Of a DNA stretch of 64,000 nt, positions 36,568 through 46,329 are shown one piece after another. The notes below the pieces were generated by a model. That model saw only the letters and a program-made list of their open reading frames with translations, searched no databases and was not told where the DNA came from. Source of the DNA: Candidatus Nitronereus thalassa (GTDB lineage Bacteria > Nitrospirota > Nitrospiria > Nitrospirales > UBA8639). Positions within the stretch are counted from its first letter, which is position 1; every line of letters begins with the position of its first letter. Where the stretch lies: assembly GCF_032191465.1 (NCBI RefSeq), contig NZ_JAQOUE010000002.1, positions 578,409 to 642,408 of the forward strand. The letters are read 5' to 3'. The position numbers and the translations under genes are program-made.

Positions 36568-37056
36568 TTAATTGGATCCACAACATTTTTTATATTTTTT
36601 TCCGCTTCCGCAGGTGCAGGGATCATTCCGTCCGACTTTGGGTTGGGCACGAACTACCGTCTGTCCTTTGGGTTGCACACTGTCATGGTAATACCACGTC
36701 CCATCCTGTTTTCGAAATAGGCTGAGTTCATGATGAATTTGTGGGCCTTCATCTGTGAGAAAGGTGGCTTTAAATTCAACCGTACCACTTTCATCATCCG
36801 GACCTCCCTGCTTGGTCTCAACAATTTCTAATCCTTGCCAATTCGTTGACTCCGCCCATTGCCGGCTCCCCTGCATATCAATATCGGCACGGCTTTTCGG
36901 ATCATGGGTACGCTCGATAAAATCCATTTCAATCTGCGTATAGGCGGTATACCTCGCCCTCATGAGTTGCTCGGCCGTCGCAGCTTGTTTTTTCCCTTTA
37001 ATGAGCGGCTCACAACACTGACTGTACTTCGCCCCACTTTGACATGGACATTCCAT
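36568..37056 (-). CDS. YchJ-family protein with two SEC-C motifs
   Basis: 162 residues with cysteine-rich ends: [19 protein letters not shown] at the N-terminus and [19 protein letters not shown] at the C-terminus, both SEC-C zinc motifs. Between them is the UPF0225 / YchJ core, including [20 protein letters not shown] and [18 protein letters not shown]. The function is not known; an NTF2-like fold is expected for the core. The ATG at 37056 has GGAG six bases upstream and is preferred over a TTG at 37068. Confidence 0.92.
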   Translation of the reverse strand: MECPCQSGAKYSQCCEPLIKGKKQAATAEQLMRARYTAYTQIEMDFIERTHDPKSRADIDMQGSRQWAESTNWQGLEIVETKQGGPDDESGTVEFKATFLTDEGPQIHHELSLFRKQDGTWYYHDSVQPKGQTVVRAQPKVGRNDPCTCGSGKKYKKCCGSN

Positions 37057-37236
37057 TCGACACTCCAATGAAGGTTAGACCAAAATGGTCTTCTTGTACT
37101 TCCCTAAGAAAGAGAAGTCAAAAGTCTCCATTCCAGGCATTTCAAGAAATTTCTTAATCCGCCACAACGAAATGTCGTGTACTTCTTGAAATATCACGGT
37201 TCCTCTTTTTTTTATTGTGCCTAGTCACCAATAGAA

Positions 37237-37282
37237 TCAATGCGTTACATTGAGTTTGTATTGGCATGCCCTGTGCTAGTAT
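37237..37282 (+). promoter_or_regulatory. Palindrome and sigma-54-like elements before the RND operon
   Basis: TCAATG-CGTTA-CATTGA at 37237-37253 is a perfect 6-bp inverted repeat of the kind bound by small dimeric regulators. Just after it, TTGGCATG and GTGCT put GG at 37263-37264 and GC at 37275-37276, exactly ten bases apart, which is the sigma-54 -24/-12 spacing. A TAGTAT box at 37277-37282 could instead be a poor sigma-70 -10. Only one of these is likely right. Confidence 0.35.
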
Positions 37283-37332
37283 GAATCCAGGCAAAAAGGC
37301 AAGATAAACTAGGAATTAATCGGAGTACAAGA

Positions 37333-38523
37333 ATGCCCATGTACGCTATGAAGTATTATTGGAAAACCTATACGACCCTCACCCTCCTGACTATTGCCCT
37401 TGCTCTCGGGATGGGAGGTGCGGTTTTCCATTACCTGACTCAAGCCTATGCTTCAAAAACGGACCAGGCTCCGGAACACATGCCTACACCAACTGTTGAT
37501 GTCGTCACGCTACAACCACAGTCTGTGCGCACGTGGAGGGAATTTTCAAGCCGTTTACGAGCAGTGGATTATGTCGAAGTCCGTCCGCAGGTAGGAGGCA
37601 CCATTACTCAGGTACTTTTTGAAGAGGGGGCCATCGTTCATAAAGGGGATCCTCTTTTTGTGATTGATCCAAGACCTTTTGAAGCTGAATTTGCAAGTGC
37701 GCGAGCGGAGTTAGAATCGGCCCGCTCGCGCGCCACTATGGCCAAACAGGAACTGAGCCGTGCGCAAGGGTTGGTAAAAAAGAACGCTATCTCTCAAAGC
37801 CGTTTTGATGCGGCCACCAATGACTATAAAGTTGCGATAGCCTCAATCAACGCAGCCAAGGCACGAATCACACGCGCCACACTTGATCTCGAATATGCGC
37901 ATATTAAGGCACCAGTCACCGGACGAATCAGTCGCGCCGAAATTACCGAAGGCAATGTCATTGAAGCCGGTCCTAACGCCCCAGTACTGGCCACAATTGT
38001 TTCCGTGGATCGACTCTACGCAGAGTTTGATGTGGATGAACAGACCTATGTCAGCACCAGACGCCAGGCAACTGGAGACACAATGCCTGTTCAGTTAACA
38101 CTGACGAGTGATCAAAGTGTGATCTATGAAGGGATCATTCACTCATTCGACAATCAACTCGATACCACGTCTGGCACGATTCGGGCTCGGGCTATATTTT
38201 CCAACACTGATGGCGTCCTGGTTCCAGGAATGTTTGCCACAGTTCAAATGGGGTCTCCGACAGAACAATCAATGTTGCTCATTAATGATCGAGCAGTGCG
38301 AACGGATCAAGATAAGAAATACGTGTATGTGGTGACACCTGAAAATACTGTCGCCTACCGCGAGGTCAAACTCGGTCGAGCCATTGAAGGAAAGCGTATG
38401 GTCCATTCGGGTCTCGAAGCGGGAGATCAAGTCCTGGTAAACAGTTTGCAACGTGTGCGCCCAGATATGGAAGTCCAGCCAATCGAACTCTCGAACTCCA
38501 TCACGCCGAAATTTGAATCATGA
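37333..38523 (+). CDS. RND efflux periplasmic adaptor (membrane-fusion protein)
   Basis: 396 residues. An N-terminal hydrophobic segment (YTTLTLLTIALALGMGGAVF) serves as signal or anchor. The order then is lipoyl half-domain (VEVRPQVGGTITQVLFEEG), an alpha-helical hairpin with Ala/Arg/Gln-rich coiled coil (about 110-190), the returning half-motif IKAPVTGRISRAEITEGNVI, and the beta-barrel and membrane-proximal domains. It links the pump at 38520 to the outer-membrane channel at 41683. It overlaps the pump gene by four bases (ATGA). The regulatory gene usual for such operons is not next to it. Confidence 0.94.
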   Translation: MPMYAMKYYWKTYTTLTLLTIALALGMGGAVFHYLTQAYASKTDQAPEHMPTPTVDVVTLQPQSVRTWREFSSRLRAVDYVEVRPQVGGTITQVLFEEGAIVHKGDPLFVIDPRPFEAEFASARAELESARSRATMAKQELSRAQGLVKKNAISQSRFDAATNDYKVAIASINAAKARITRATLDLEYAHIKAPVTGRISRAEITEGNVIEAGPNAPVLATIVSVDRLYAEFDVDEQTYVSTRRQATGDTMPVQLTLTSDQSVIYEGIIHSFDNQLDTTSGTIRARAIFSNTDGVLVPGMFATVQMGSPTEQSMLLINDRAVRTDQDKKYVYVVTPENTVAYREVKLGRAIEGKRMVHSGLEAGDQVLVNSLQRVRPDMEVQPIELSNSITPKFES

Positions 38524-41500
38524 ACATCGCAAAATTCTTTATCGATCGCCCAATTTTTGCGGGAGTGCTCTCCACCCTTATTTTTTTGGGCGGCCTCATT
38601 GCCATGTTTCAACTTCCGATTTCGGAATATCCGGATGTCGTCCCCCCCTCCGTGTTGGTGAACGCGCAATTTCCTGGCGCCAATCCCAAGGTTATTGCCG
38701 AAACCGTCGCCACGCCTCTGGAAGAACAAATTAATGGCGTGGACAACATGCTGTATATGTACTCGCAATCAACCTCTGACGGAAAGATGACGTTGACGGT
38801 CACCTTTGAATTGGGGACAGATCCAGATCTTGCTCAACAGCTCGTGCAAAACCGCGTATCCCAGGCTCTGCCGCGCCTCCCTGCCGTTACCCGCCAGTTA
38901 GGGGTCACCACAATCAAAAGCTCTGCCGACCTGACCATGGTCGTCCATCTGAAATCACCCAACGACCGATATGACATGCTCTACCTCCGTAACTATGCGG
39001 TCCTCAATGTCAAAGATGAATTAGCCAAAATTCCCGGCGTCGGGCAGGTCCTGCTCTTTGGCGCTGGCGACTATGCCATGCGCCTTTGGCTGAACCCCGA
39101 AAAAATTGCCGAACGCAATCTCACTGCGGGAGATGTGGTGAATGCAGTCCGAGAGCAAAACGTGCAGATCGCGGCTGGCATCATCGGTGGTGCGCCATAT
39201 GCGGATGTCGTTGAACTTCAGTTGCCCGTCAATGCCAAAGGTCGACTGGAAACTCCAGAAGAATTTGAAGAGATCATTATTCGGACAGGTCTCAATGGAC
39301 AAATCACCAGGCTCAAAGATGTGGCAAAGGTAGAAATGGGCGCTTCGGAATATGCTCTGCGCTCGCTCCTGAATAACAAAAATGCCGCCGCCATCCCCAT
39401 CTTTGCTTCACCAGGCGCCAATGCGTTGGATATTTCGAATAATGTCCGCCACAAAATGGAAGAGTTGAAAAAAAACTTTCCTGAAGGCCTGGATTATAGC
39501 GTGGTTTACGATCCGACCGTTTTTGTCAGGGGTTCGATTAAAGCCGTCATTAAAACCTTACTCGAAGCCGTCGCCTTAGTGGTATTGGTGGTGATTTTGT
39601 TTCTTCAAACATGGCGGGCCTCGATCATTCCGTTGCTCGCCGTGCCTGTCTCCATTATTGGCACCTTTGGGCTCATGTACCTGTTCGGATTTTCCATAAA
39701 CGTCCTCACGCTGTTCGGACTGATTCTCGCCATTGGCATCGTGGTGGATGATGCCATCGTGGTCGTGGAAAATGTGGAACGCAATATTGAAAATGGCCTT
39801 TCACCCAAAGAGGCCACGTACAAAGCCATGCGTGAAGTCAGCGGCCCGATCATCGCCATTACGTTGACCCTCGTTGCCGTGTTCGTGCCAATTGCGTTTA
39901 CCAGCGGGCTCACTGGACAGTTCTACAAACAATTTGCCTTGACCATTGCCATTTCCACGGTCATCTCTGCGTTCAACTCGCTGACCTTAAGCCCCGCCAT
40001 AGCAAGCTTGCTGCTCAAACCTCAAGGCCAAGCCAATGATTGGCTGACACGGAGCATGAACAAAGCCTTTGGCCCGTTTTTTCAGGGTTTCAATCGTTTT
40101 TTTCGCTTTAGCTCAGAAAAATATTCAAGTGGCGTGGGGAAAACTCTGGCCCGTCGAGGTGCAGGGCTTGCCCTCTATGTAGTTTTACTCGTCATGGCCT
40201 ACGGCATGTTCAAAACGGTGCCCAACGGTTTTGTGCCAGTGCAAGACAAACAATATCTCGTCAGTTTTGCGCAATTGCCTGATGGCGCAACGTTGGACCG
40301 TACGGAAGCCGTCCTTCGCGAAATGTCGGACATGGCACTACGCATCCCTGGCGTGGCCGGGGCCGTCGGCTTTCCAGGACTCTCGATCAATGACTTTACC
40401 AATAGTTCAAGCGCCGGGATCGTGTTTCTCCCACTTGATGATTTTGATCAGCGCACCGATCCGTCGAGGTCAGCCTTCGCAATCACCCAGACCCTTCAAC
40501 AACAATATAACGGCATTGAAGAAGCCTTTGTGGCGATTTTTCCACCACCACCAGTCCAAGGTCTCGGCACCATTGGAGGGTTTAAACTGCAGATCGAAGA
40601 CCGAACCGACCAAGGCTATCAAGCCTTGCAGGAGGCCGTGGGGAACGTCCTGGCCAAAGCCTATGCCTCTCCAGAACTGACCGGAGTATTCTCCAGCTAC
40701 AAAATCAATGTGCCGCAATTGTATGCGGAATTGGATCGTACCAAAGCCAAGCAACTTGGGCTCAATATCAATGAAGTGTTTGAAGCCATGCAGGTCTATC
40801 TCGGCTCGCTCTATATCAATGACTTCAATGCCTTTGGACGCACTTATCAGGTCATTGCCCAAGCCGAAAAACAGTTTCGCGATGCACCGAACGATATTCT
40901 GAATCTCAAGGTTCGAAATCAACGTGGGGAAATGGTGCCTCTAGGATCAATCGTGCACATCAGCGAAACCTTCGGACCGGAATCGGCTCAACGATATAAT
41001 GCCTTCCGCGCCGCGGATCTGAATGGGAATGCCGCGCCTGGATATTCTTCAGGCCAGGCACAGGAAACAATCACGCGAATCTTAGAAGAAACGCTTCCAC
41101 AGGGCATGCAATTTGAGTGGACGGACCTCACCTATCAGCAAATACTGGCCGGGGATACTACAATGTATGTGATACCTTTGGTGCTGTTCCTTGTGTTCTT
41201 GGTGTTGGCTGCACAATATGAAAGTTTGACTCTTCCGCTCGCGATCATACTCATCGTTCCGATGAGTATGCTGTCGGCTTTAATCGGTGTGTGGCTGTCA
41301 GGAGGCGACAATAATATCTTCACCCAGATCAGTTTGTTTGTACTCATGGGACTCGCGACGAAAAACGCGATCCTCATTGTGGAATTTGCACGCGAGCTGG
41401 AGCATCAAGGCCAAAGCATTGTCCAAGCTGCCTTGGAAGCCTGTCGTTTGCGATTACGCCCAATTCTCATGACCTCATTTTCGTTCATTATGGGTGTCCT

Positions 41501-41705
41501 GCCGATGGCCATCTCTTCTGGCGCGGGAGCGGAAATGCGAAATGCCATGGGTATTGCCGTGTTTTCAGGCATGCTGGGTGTGACCTTTTTCGGACTTTTT
41601 CTCACGCCTGTGTTTTATGTCGTCTTACGCAAGCTGGAAACCCGCACGACTAAAACGGAAATTACCAAAGATGAGCTGAGTCATGATGTGGTTCCGAATA
41701 ATTAA
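38520..41705 (+). CDS. RND efflux pump inner-membrane transporter (HAE1 family)
   Basis: 1061 residues, with the expected first helix (FFIDRPIFAGVLSTLIFLGG), two large periplasmic loops, and the proton-relay segment IGIVVDDAIVVVENVERN in helix 4, which has the two Asp residues. The second half shows FVPVQDKQYL, GFPGLSINDF and LATKNAILIVEFA. Length and helix pattern match AcrB/MexF-type drug pumps; the substrate range cannot be read. The ATG overlaps the adaptor stop, and the OMF gene start overlaps its own end by 23 bases, so all three are translated from one mRNA. Confidence 0.95.
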   Translation: MNIAKFFIDRPIFAGVLSTLIFLGGLIAMFQLPISEYPDVVPPSVLVNAQFPGANPKVIAETVATPLEEQINGVDNMLYMYSQSTSDGKMTLTVTFELGTDPDLAQQLVQNRVSQALPRLPAVTRQLGVTTIKSSADLTMVVHLKSPNDRYDMLYLRNYAVLNVKDELAKIPGVGQVLLFGAGDYAMRLWLNPEKIAERNLTAGDVVNAVREQNVQIAAGIIGGAPYADVVELQLPVNAKGRLETPEEFEEIIIRTGLNGQITRLKDVAKVEMGASEYALRSLLNNKNAAAIPIFASPGANALDISNNVRHKMEELKKNFPEGLDYSVVYDPTVFVRGSIKAVIKTLLEAVALVVLVVILFLQTWRASIIPLLAVPVSIIGTFGLMYLFGFSINVLTLFGLILAIGIVVDDAIVVVENVERNIENGLSPKEATYKAMREVSGPIIAITLTLVAVFVPIAFTSGLTGQFYKQFALTIAISTVISAFNSLTLSPAIASLLLKPQGQANDWLTRSMNKAFGPFFQGFNRFFRFSSEKYSSGVGKTLARRGAGLALYVVLLVMAYGMFKTVPNGFVPVQDKQYLVSFAQLPDGATLDRTEAVLREMSDMALRIPGVAGAVGFPGLSINDFTNSSSAGIVFLPLDDFDQRTDPSRSAFAITQTLQQQYNGIEEAFVAIFPPPPVQGLGTIGGFKLQIEDRTDQGYQALQEAVGNVLAKAYASPELTGVFSSYKINVPQLYAELDRTKAKQLGLNINEVFEAMQVYLGSLYINDFNAFGRTYQVIAQAEKQFRDAPNDILNLKVRNQRGEMVPLGSIVHISETFGPESAQRYNAFRAADLNGNAAPGYSSGQAQETITRILEETLPQGMQFEWTDLTYQQILAGDTTMYVIPLVLFLVFLVLAAQYESLTLPLAIILIVPMSMLSALIGVWLSGGDNNIFTQISLFVLMGLATKNAILIVEFARELEHQGQSIVQAALEACRLRLRPILMTSFSFIMGVLPMAISSGAGAEMRNAMGIAVFSGMLGVTFFGLFLTPVFYVVLRKLETRTTKTEITKDELSHDVVPNN

Positions 41706-43218
41706 TAATCCCAGGCTCATATTCCTGATCGGAAGTCTGCTGGCATTGTCGGCCTGCTCCGTTGGGAGGGAATACCACACACCGAAAACCGAGACCTTGG
41801 CTCAAGACAAATTCTTGGAACAAGACCAGGGACGTTTTCGCGCAACGGAACCAGTTGCCGCATGGTGGCGACAATTGGGGGATGACCAACTTACCTTGTT
41901 GGTGGAACAGGGGCTTGAGCATAACCTGGATATTCAAATTGCCCTCGCAAATCTGCAAGAAGCTCGCTTCTTGTTGAGTGAGACCACTTTCGATCGTTTT
42001 CCCACAGTGGAAACTCAAGGAAAAGTGACACGCCAATTACAAAGTAAAGAAGCGATATTTCCGCCATTTGGCAACCGGACGCAGACCACCTATAACGCCG
42101 GGTTTGATGCATTCTGGGAACTCAATTTGTTTGGCCGTGTCAGCCAGCGAATCGCCGCATCCGAAGCCAATTTAGAGGCACGGGAGGCAGATCTTGATGC
42201 CACCTATGTCACGATCGCTGCGGAAGTCGCTCGAACCTATGTAGAACTCCGTGGTGGGCAATACCGTCTCGAGGTCGCGAGGCGAAACGCGGACAATCAA
42301 CAACAGACCTACAACCTGACAAAGGACTTGTTTGAAGCCGGCGCCAGTGACGGGCTGGACATGGAACGCGCACGAACGCAATTAGAATTGACCAAGTCCA
42401 CAATTCCACCACTCGAAGCCGAAGTGAACTCGGCCATGAACCGCCTTGCAGTGCTGACCGGACAACCCCCAACGACGTTTCATGTAATGTTACAGTCCGT
42501 AGAGCCGCTTCCGTCCATTCCCACCACCGTCGACGTTGGAGACCCAATGGCCCTGCTTCAACGCCGGCCGGATATCCGGGCAGCCGAGCGAGACCTTGCA
42601 AGCGCAGTTGCGGAATATAATGTGAACGTGACGGATCTCTATCCTAATGTCACGGTTAAAGGAAGTCTTGGGTTTTCCTCGACGTCGATTTCCGATCTCG
42701 TCACAGGATCAGCAGGAACATATCTCATCGGCCCACAAATCAACTGGGCCGCATTCAACCTTGGCCGTGTCTTCGCTAGGATAGATGCCGCAGATGCGCG
42801 GGCCAAGGCCCGCTTGGCGTCCTTTGAAAAAACCGTATTGCGAGCTCTGGAAGAAACTGAATCCGCGATGGTTAATTTTTCCCGGCAGGAACAAAGCCGC
42901 GCACGCCTCCAAGACGCCGCGGTCTCAAGCGCGAAGGCCGCAAAGTTTGCAGAGGAACGATTCGACGCTGGAATTGATAATTTTCTGGATGTACTCGTCG
43001 CTCAGGCGACGATGCTGGAAGCGCAAGATCGTTTGGCTAACAGCGAGATTAATGTTGCGTTGAATTTGGTGGCAATTTATAAAGCCCTCGGTGGCGGATG
43101 GCAGGTAAAAACTCCCTCGACCAACCTATCGACCGATGTAGCTGTCGTCCCCACCGCTACGCGACAAGACATTGTTGATTCGTTTATGCAGAAGGTGCCT
43201 ACATCAAAAGGCCAGTAA
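41683..43218 (+). CDS. Outer-membrane efflux channel lipoprotein (NodT/OprM family)
   Basis: 511 residues with a lipoprotein signal (LIFLIGSLLALSACSVG; lipobox LSAC, so Cys is acylated). The two TolC-like repeats follow: WWRQLGDDQLTLLVEQGLEHN and LEARFLLS..VETQG in the first and ERDLASAVAEYNVNVTDLYPNVTVKG in the second, with long helical stretches. The C-terminus is Thr/Val-rich. It forms the duct for the RND pump upstream. Its start at 41683 lies inside the pump gene. Confidence 0.94.
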   Translation: MMWFRIINNPRLIFLIGSLLALSACSVGREYHTPKTETLAQDKFLEQDQGRFRATEPVAAWWRQLGDDQLTLLVEQGLEHNLDIQIALANLQEARFLLSETTFDRFPTVETQGKVTRQLQSKEAIFPPFGNRTQTTYNAGFDAFWELNLFGRVSQRIAASEANLEAREADLDATYVTIAAEVARTYVELRGGQYRLEVARRNADNQQQTYNLTKDLFEAGASDGLDMERARTQLELTKSTIPPLEAEVNSAMNRLAVLTGQPPTTFHVMLQSVEPLPSIPTTVDVGDPMALLQRRPDIRAAERDLASAVAEYNVNVTDLYPNVTVKGSLGFSSTSISDLVTGSAGTYLIGPQINWAAFNLGRVFARIDAADARAKARLASFEKTVLRALEETESAMVNFSRQEQSRARLQDAAVSSAKAAKFAEERFDAGIDNFLDVLVAQATMLEAQDRLANSEINVALNLVAIYKALGGGWQVKTPSTNLSTDVAVVPTATRQDIVDSFMQKVPTSKGQ

Positions 43219-43255
43219 TAAACTGCCAGCTATGATTTCTGAGTTACAACCTCAT

Positions 43256-44245
43256 TCAGTTAAGGCGTCCAGGCCGGTATACGGATAGATACACGGAATT
43301 GGCCTTTTTTCTAATCCACGGAAATCGAAAGAGGGTCCGAATCTGGCTGGCATATTGCCCAATATTGGCTTGTTGCCATAGCCCTTTTTCAAAATAGGGT
43401 TGATTCTCCAAATCACTGACAAACCCCGCGAATTTCTTTTCTGTAAAAAAACTCACGGCCCAACTATTCGTCCACCTCGGTTGACAATGCCGGACATAAT
43501 CATCCACCTCGTAAAGCAAGGCTTGCGCCTTCGTCAGATCCATCATGACGGTTTCACTCGTCAGAAGAAACAGCACATCGTGGTCGTGAGGAATACGGAT
43601 AAGTCCAATCGCATCCTGTAACTTCTGACACAGAAGCTCATCAATGATGTAGACATCAGGCTGTCCCGGATCACCTTTGGGAATCGTGACTGAATGTGGT
43701 GCATCCTTTTGGCAAACGAATTTTATGCCAGACGGTGGACAATCCCACTGAAGAAGGACTCCGGACTGCTGAATATTCTCCAATAACGACCGAATCTGAT
43801 GATTCAAGACAATCCTATCCTGAACCGACTCTCCAGGAAGCAGGCGAATACTTCGTGACCCAAAATTTCCGAGAAAGGAGGTTTGGATGAGAGGAAGGTG
43901 CTCTCCCTCCAGACGAAACGCTTTAAACCATTTGGAATCATTCGGAGGTGTCCATGGAAGATCATGAACATCGACAGAAACTGGCTCCGCACTGACATTG
44001 GTTAAGTGAACGTGAAACTCATACAAGCTTGGCTGAGGTTTTTTTAACGAAACCTCTAAGGCCAAAGGCAATCGGGGTTCCTCTTCAGGATCATCGCCCG
44101 AATTTGCGGCAGGGATCAGGGAAGGAACCCCAGCCACTCCTAGCCCCCCCAGAAACACCACGGCATAAAAAACAATCATGGCCCATCTAGTTACCATGGC
44201 GCAGACGGTCTTCGAATAAAAAGATTGGCTCCATGCCTTTTTCAT
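43256..44245 (-). CDS. Membrane-anchored protein of unknown function
   Basis: 329 residues from the ATG at 44245 (MKKAWSQSFYSK); a TTG at 44278 is an unlikely longer start. One hydrophobic helix near residues 18-41 (WAMIVFYAVVFLGGLGVAG) is probably a signal anchor. The next 110 residues look like a beta-sandwich, with SLYEFHVHLTNVSAEPVSVD resembling periplasmic immunoglobulin-like folds and a WFKAFRLEGE strand. The rest contains DEEL-type acidic pieces and DHDVLFLLTSETVMMDLTKAQAL. I know no family. It is convergent with the OMF gene. Confidence 0.65.
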   Translation of the reverse strand: MKKAWSQSFYSKTVCAMVTRWAMIVFYAVVFLGGLGVAGVPSLIPAANSGDDPEEEPRLPLALEVSLKKPQPSLYEFHVHLTNVSAEPVSVDVHDLPWTPPNDSKWFKAFRLEGEHLPLIQTSFLGNFGSRSIRLLPGESVQDRIVLNHQIRSLLENIQQSGVLLQWDCPPSGIKFVCQKDAPHSVTIPKGDPGQPDVYIIDELLCQKLQDAIGLIRIPHDHDVLFLLTSETVMMDLTKAQALLYEVDDYVRHCQPRWTNSWAVSFFTEKKFAGFVSDLENQPYFEKGLWQQANIGQYASQIRTLFRFPWIRKKANSVYLSVYRPGRLN

Positions 44246-44468
44246 ATTAAAACGCACCCTTAATCTAAGGGGAGACAACCCCGGCTCCCCCGCCTTCGGC
44301 CATCTATCCTATGCTATACTGAATACATGATTGCATATGAAAGTTTTTTCCTTTAAGAATTTTCAGACTTACCCACGCATGTTGATACAACAGTCAAAAA
44401 CTCTCGACAAGTCCGGCTTTTTCACCATGACATGTTGCACCATGAATTTCCAACCATAGGTAAAATCC

Positions 44469-46235
44469 ATGTTCACCACGACATACAACAATTCTCACAA
44501 ACATAATTTGTCAACCGACAAAAAATCTTCACGGGTCCTTGACCCCATTCTGGCCCTGGCCCTTCTCCTCTGTTCGACCACTCCGGCCTTGGCCCAAGAC
44601 CTGCCAATGACTCCGGAACAAGAAATCCTGGCGGATGCGGAAGCCGCTTGGATGGAAGGTACGACACCACTTGCCTTGGAAATTCTCCGCCAAGGAATTC
44701 AAGACCATCCAGACGCGCTAGAGTTACAAAAACTGCGTGGCGATATTCTCGTCACCACTCGTCGCCCACAAGAAGCCCTTGAGGCCTATGACGCAGTTCT
44801 TCACAAAGCGCCGGACGCGCTGAATGCCCTTTGGGCCAAATGGAGTACTTTATTACGTTCCGGGCAGAGCGACCAGGCCATCGAAGAGTTTCAACGCATT
44901 GCCCAATATGATCCCACGAATCCCTTAGTACCCCTGCGATTGGCCCAAGAGCTGAGAAAGATTGATCGTCTGGAAGAATCCTTTGAATGGTACAAAAAAG
45001 CGCTGGCCCTCGGCCCTGACCTCCCTGGCTGGCGACTCGCCAAAGCCCGCGCCCAGTTTGATATCCTGGATGGTCGAGGTGCCCGTGACGAAGTGAAACA
45101 AGTGCTCGCCATGGTTGCTCCCGGGTCGCCGGAAGAGACCGCTGCTCGCAATCTGCTTTCTGTTGTGTATGGCGCCACCAAAGAACGGGGCCGACGGTAT
45201 CAGTACATTTTCAGCCCCGAAGGCACAGCAGCAGAACGCAAGGAATGGGCCGCAATCCGTGCCGATTCCTGGAGACTTGTCGAAGAAGGACGCTATGCCG
45301 AAGCCGAACCGCTGTTACGCCGCGTGATCGAACTCAAGCCCAGCGACTATCGGGCCAGCCATGATTTGGGACGAGCCCTTATGGGCATGGATCGATGTCA
45401 AGAGGCCGTCGATATCTTTGAAAAAATGGTGGGGCTCAACCCCTCGGATGAAGTGTATACCGACACCTTTTACCGCATGGGGCTGTGCCTCATGAAGTTG
45501 GAACACTGGAAGGAAGCGCTGATTCATTTCCAAATACTTCATGACGCTGCGCTGGAATTTGAGCTCAGTACAAAAGAGGCCCCAGTCCCTGGAGGACTGA
45601 CAGTTCTGGATATCAAAAAAATTGAGCAGCGGTTAAAAGAAGTTCGGGAACATCTTCCCGCGGCCGAACTACCGAAGGATGACGCCAATGAGCGTATTCC
45701 CTTGGCCAATGGCTCGAAGCCCGAAGGTCAATCCGAGGAGGAACTGTACAAGAAACTCGCCTCGAAACGATTGGAACCCGAGGACCCTATTTTTACACGG
45801 GCTTCCTTAATGGGTCGAGATGCGGATTTCAGCTTATTTCGACATGTGATTCCAGCTGGTCGCGTCATGCGAGATGATTTACCGGGAGGGGCTCATGAAT
45901 TTATTCCGATCAACCCTGGGGATACATTTCCCACGACACAGGAAGAGATATTTTTAGTATTCGGGCTCGTAACCGCATCCTATGATGAGGTCGCCCTGGC
46001 TACCCAATGCTACCTAGAAACTTCAGAAATCACCCTGGAGCAACAGCCATTGGCACAAGATCGCATCGTCATGGCCATGAGTGAACAAACTGGTTACTTT
46101 CTCCTATCTCCACCAGAAAAAGGCTGGCTTCCAGGTTTGTACCGCTGCGGATTGTTTGTGGGCAATACGATCACGGCCTATACTCACACCGACGAAGTAC
46201 GGTTCCGCATTATCGAACCCACCCCGTCGACCTAA
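44469..46235 (+). CDS. Secreted tetratricopeptide-repeat protein
   Basis: 588 residues with an N-terminal signal peptide (LALALLLCSTTPALAQ, cleavage after residue 42 or so). At least seven TPR-like helix pairs follow up to about residue 370, for example EALEAYDAVLHKAPDALNAL, AIEEFQRIAQYDPTNPL, AEPLLRRVIELKPSDYRA and AVDIFEKMVGLNPSDEV. The last 170 residues are not repeats and contain FTRASLMGRDADFSLFRHV and TFPTTQEEIFLVFGLVTASYD, which resembles a beta-rich domain. It is probably a periplasmic scaffold; its partner is unknown. A bidirectional terminator follows. Confidence 0.85.
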   Translation: MFTTTYNNSHKHNLSTDKKSSRVLDPILALALLLCSTTPALAQDLPMTPEQEILADAEAAWMEGTTPLALEILRQGIQDHPDALELQKLRGDILVTTRRPQEALEAYDAVLHKAPDALNALWAKWSTLLRSGQSDQAIEEFQRIAQYDPTNPLVPLRLAQELRKIDRLEESFEWYKKALALGPDLPGWRLAKARAQFDILDGRGARDEVKQVLAMVAPGSPEETAARNLLSVVYGATKERGRRYQYIFSPEGTAAERKEWAAIRADSWRLVEEGRYAEAEPLLRRVIELKPSDYRASHDLGRALMGMDRCQEAVDIFEKMVGLNPSDEVYTDTFYRMGLCLMKLEHWKEALIHFQILHDAALEFELSTKEAPVPGGLTVLDIKKIEQRLKEVREHLPAAELPKDDANERIPLANGSKPEGQSEEELYKKLASKRLEPEDPIFTRASLMGRDADFSLFRHVIPAGRVMRDDLPGGAHEFIPINPGDTFPTTQEEIFLVFGLVTASYDEVALATQCYLETSEITLEQQPLAQDRIVMAMSEQTGYFLLSPPEKGWLPGLYRCGLFVGNTITAYTHTDEVRFRIIEPTPST

Positions 46236-46247
46236 CACCTGAACATG

Positions 46248-46303
46248 AAAAAAGGCCAACACCCCAAACACATATAACCATGTGCGAGAGGTTGGCCCTT
46301 TTC
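46248..46303. terminator. Bidirectional intrinsic terminator
   Basis: Inverted repeat GGCCAAC (46254-46260) / GTTGGCC (46291-46297) encloses a second small hairpin CACAT..ATGTG. Six As stand on the left (46248-46253) and TTTT on the right, so it can end both the TPR gene and the convergent isomerase gene. Confidence 0.85.
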
Positions 46304-46329
46304 CTTGACCACAAGAGAACCGACCTGGC

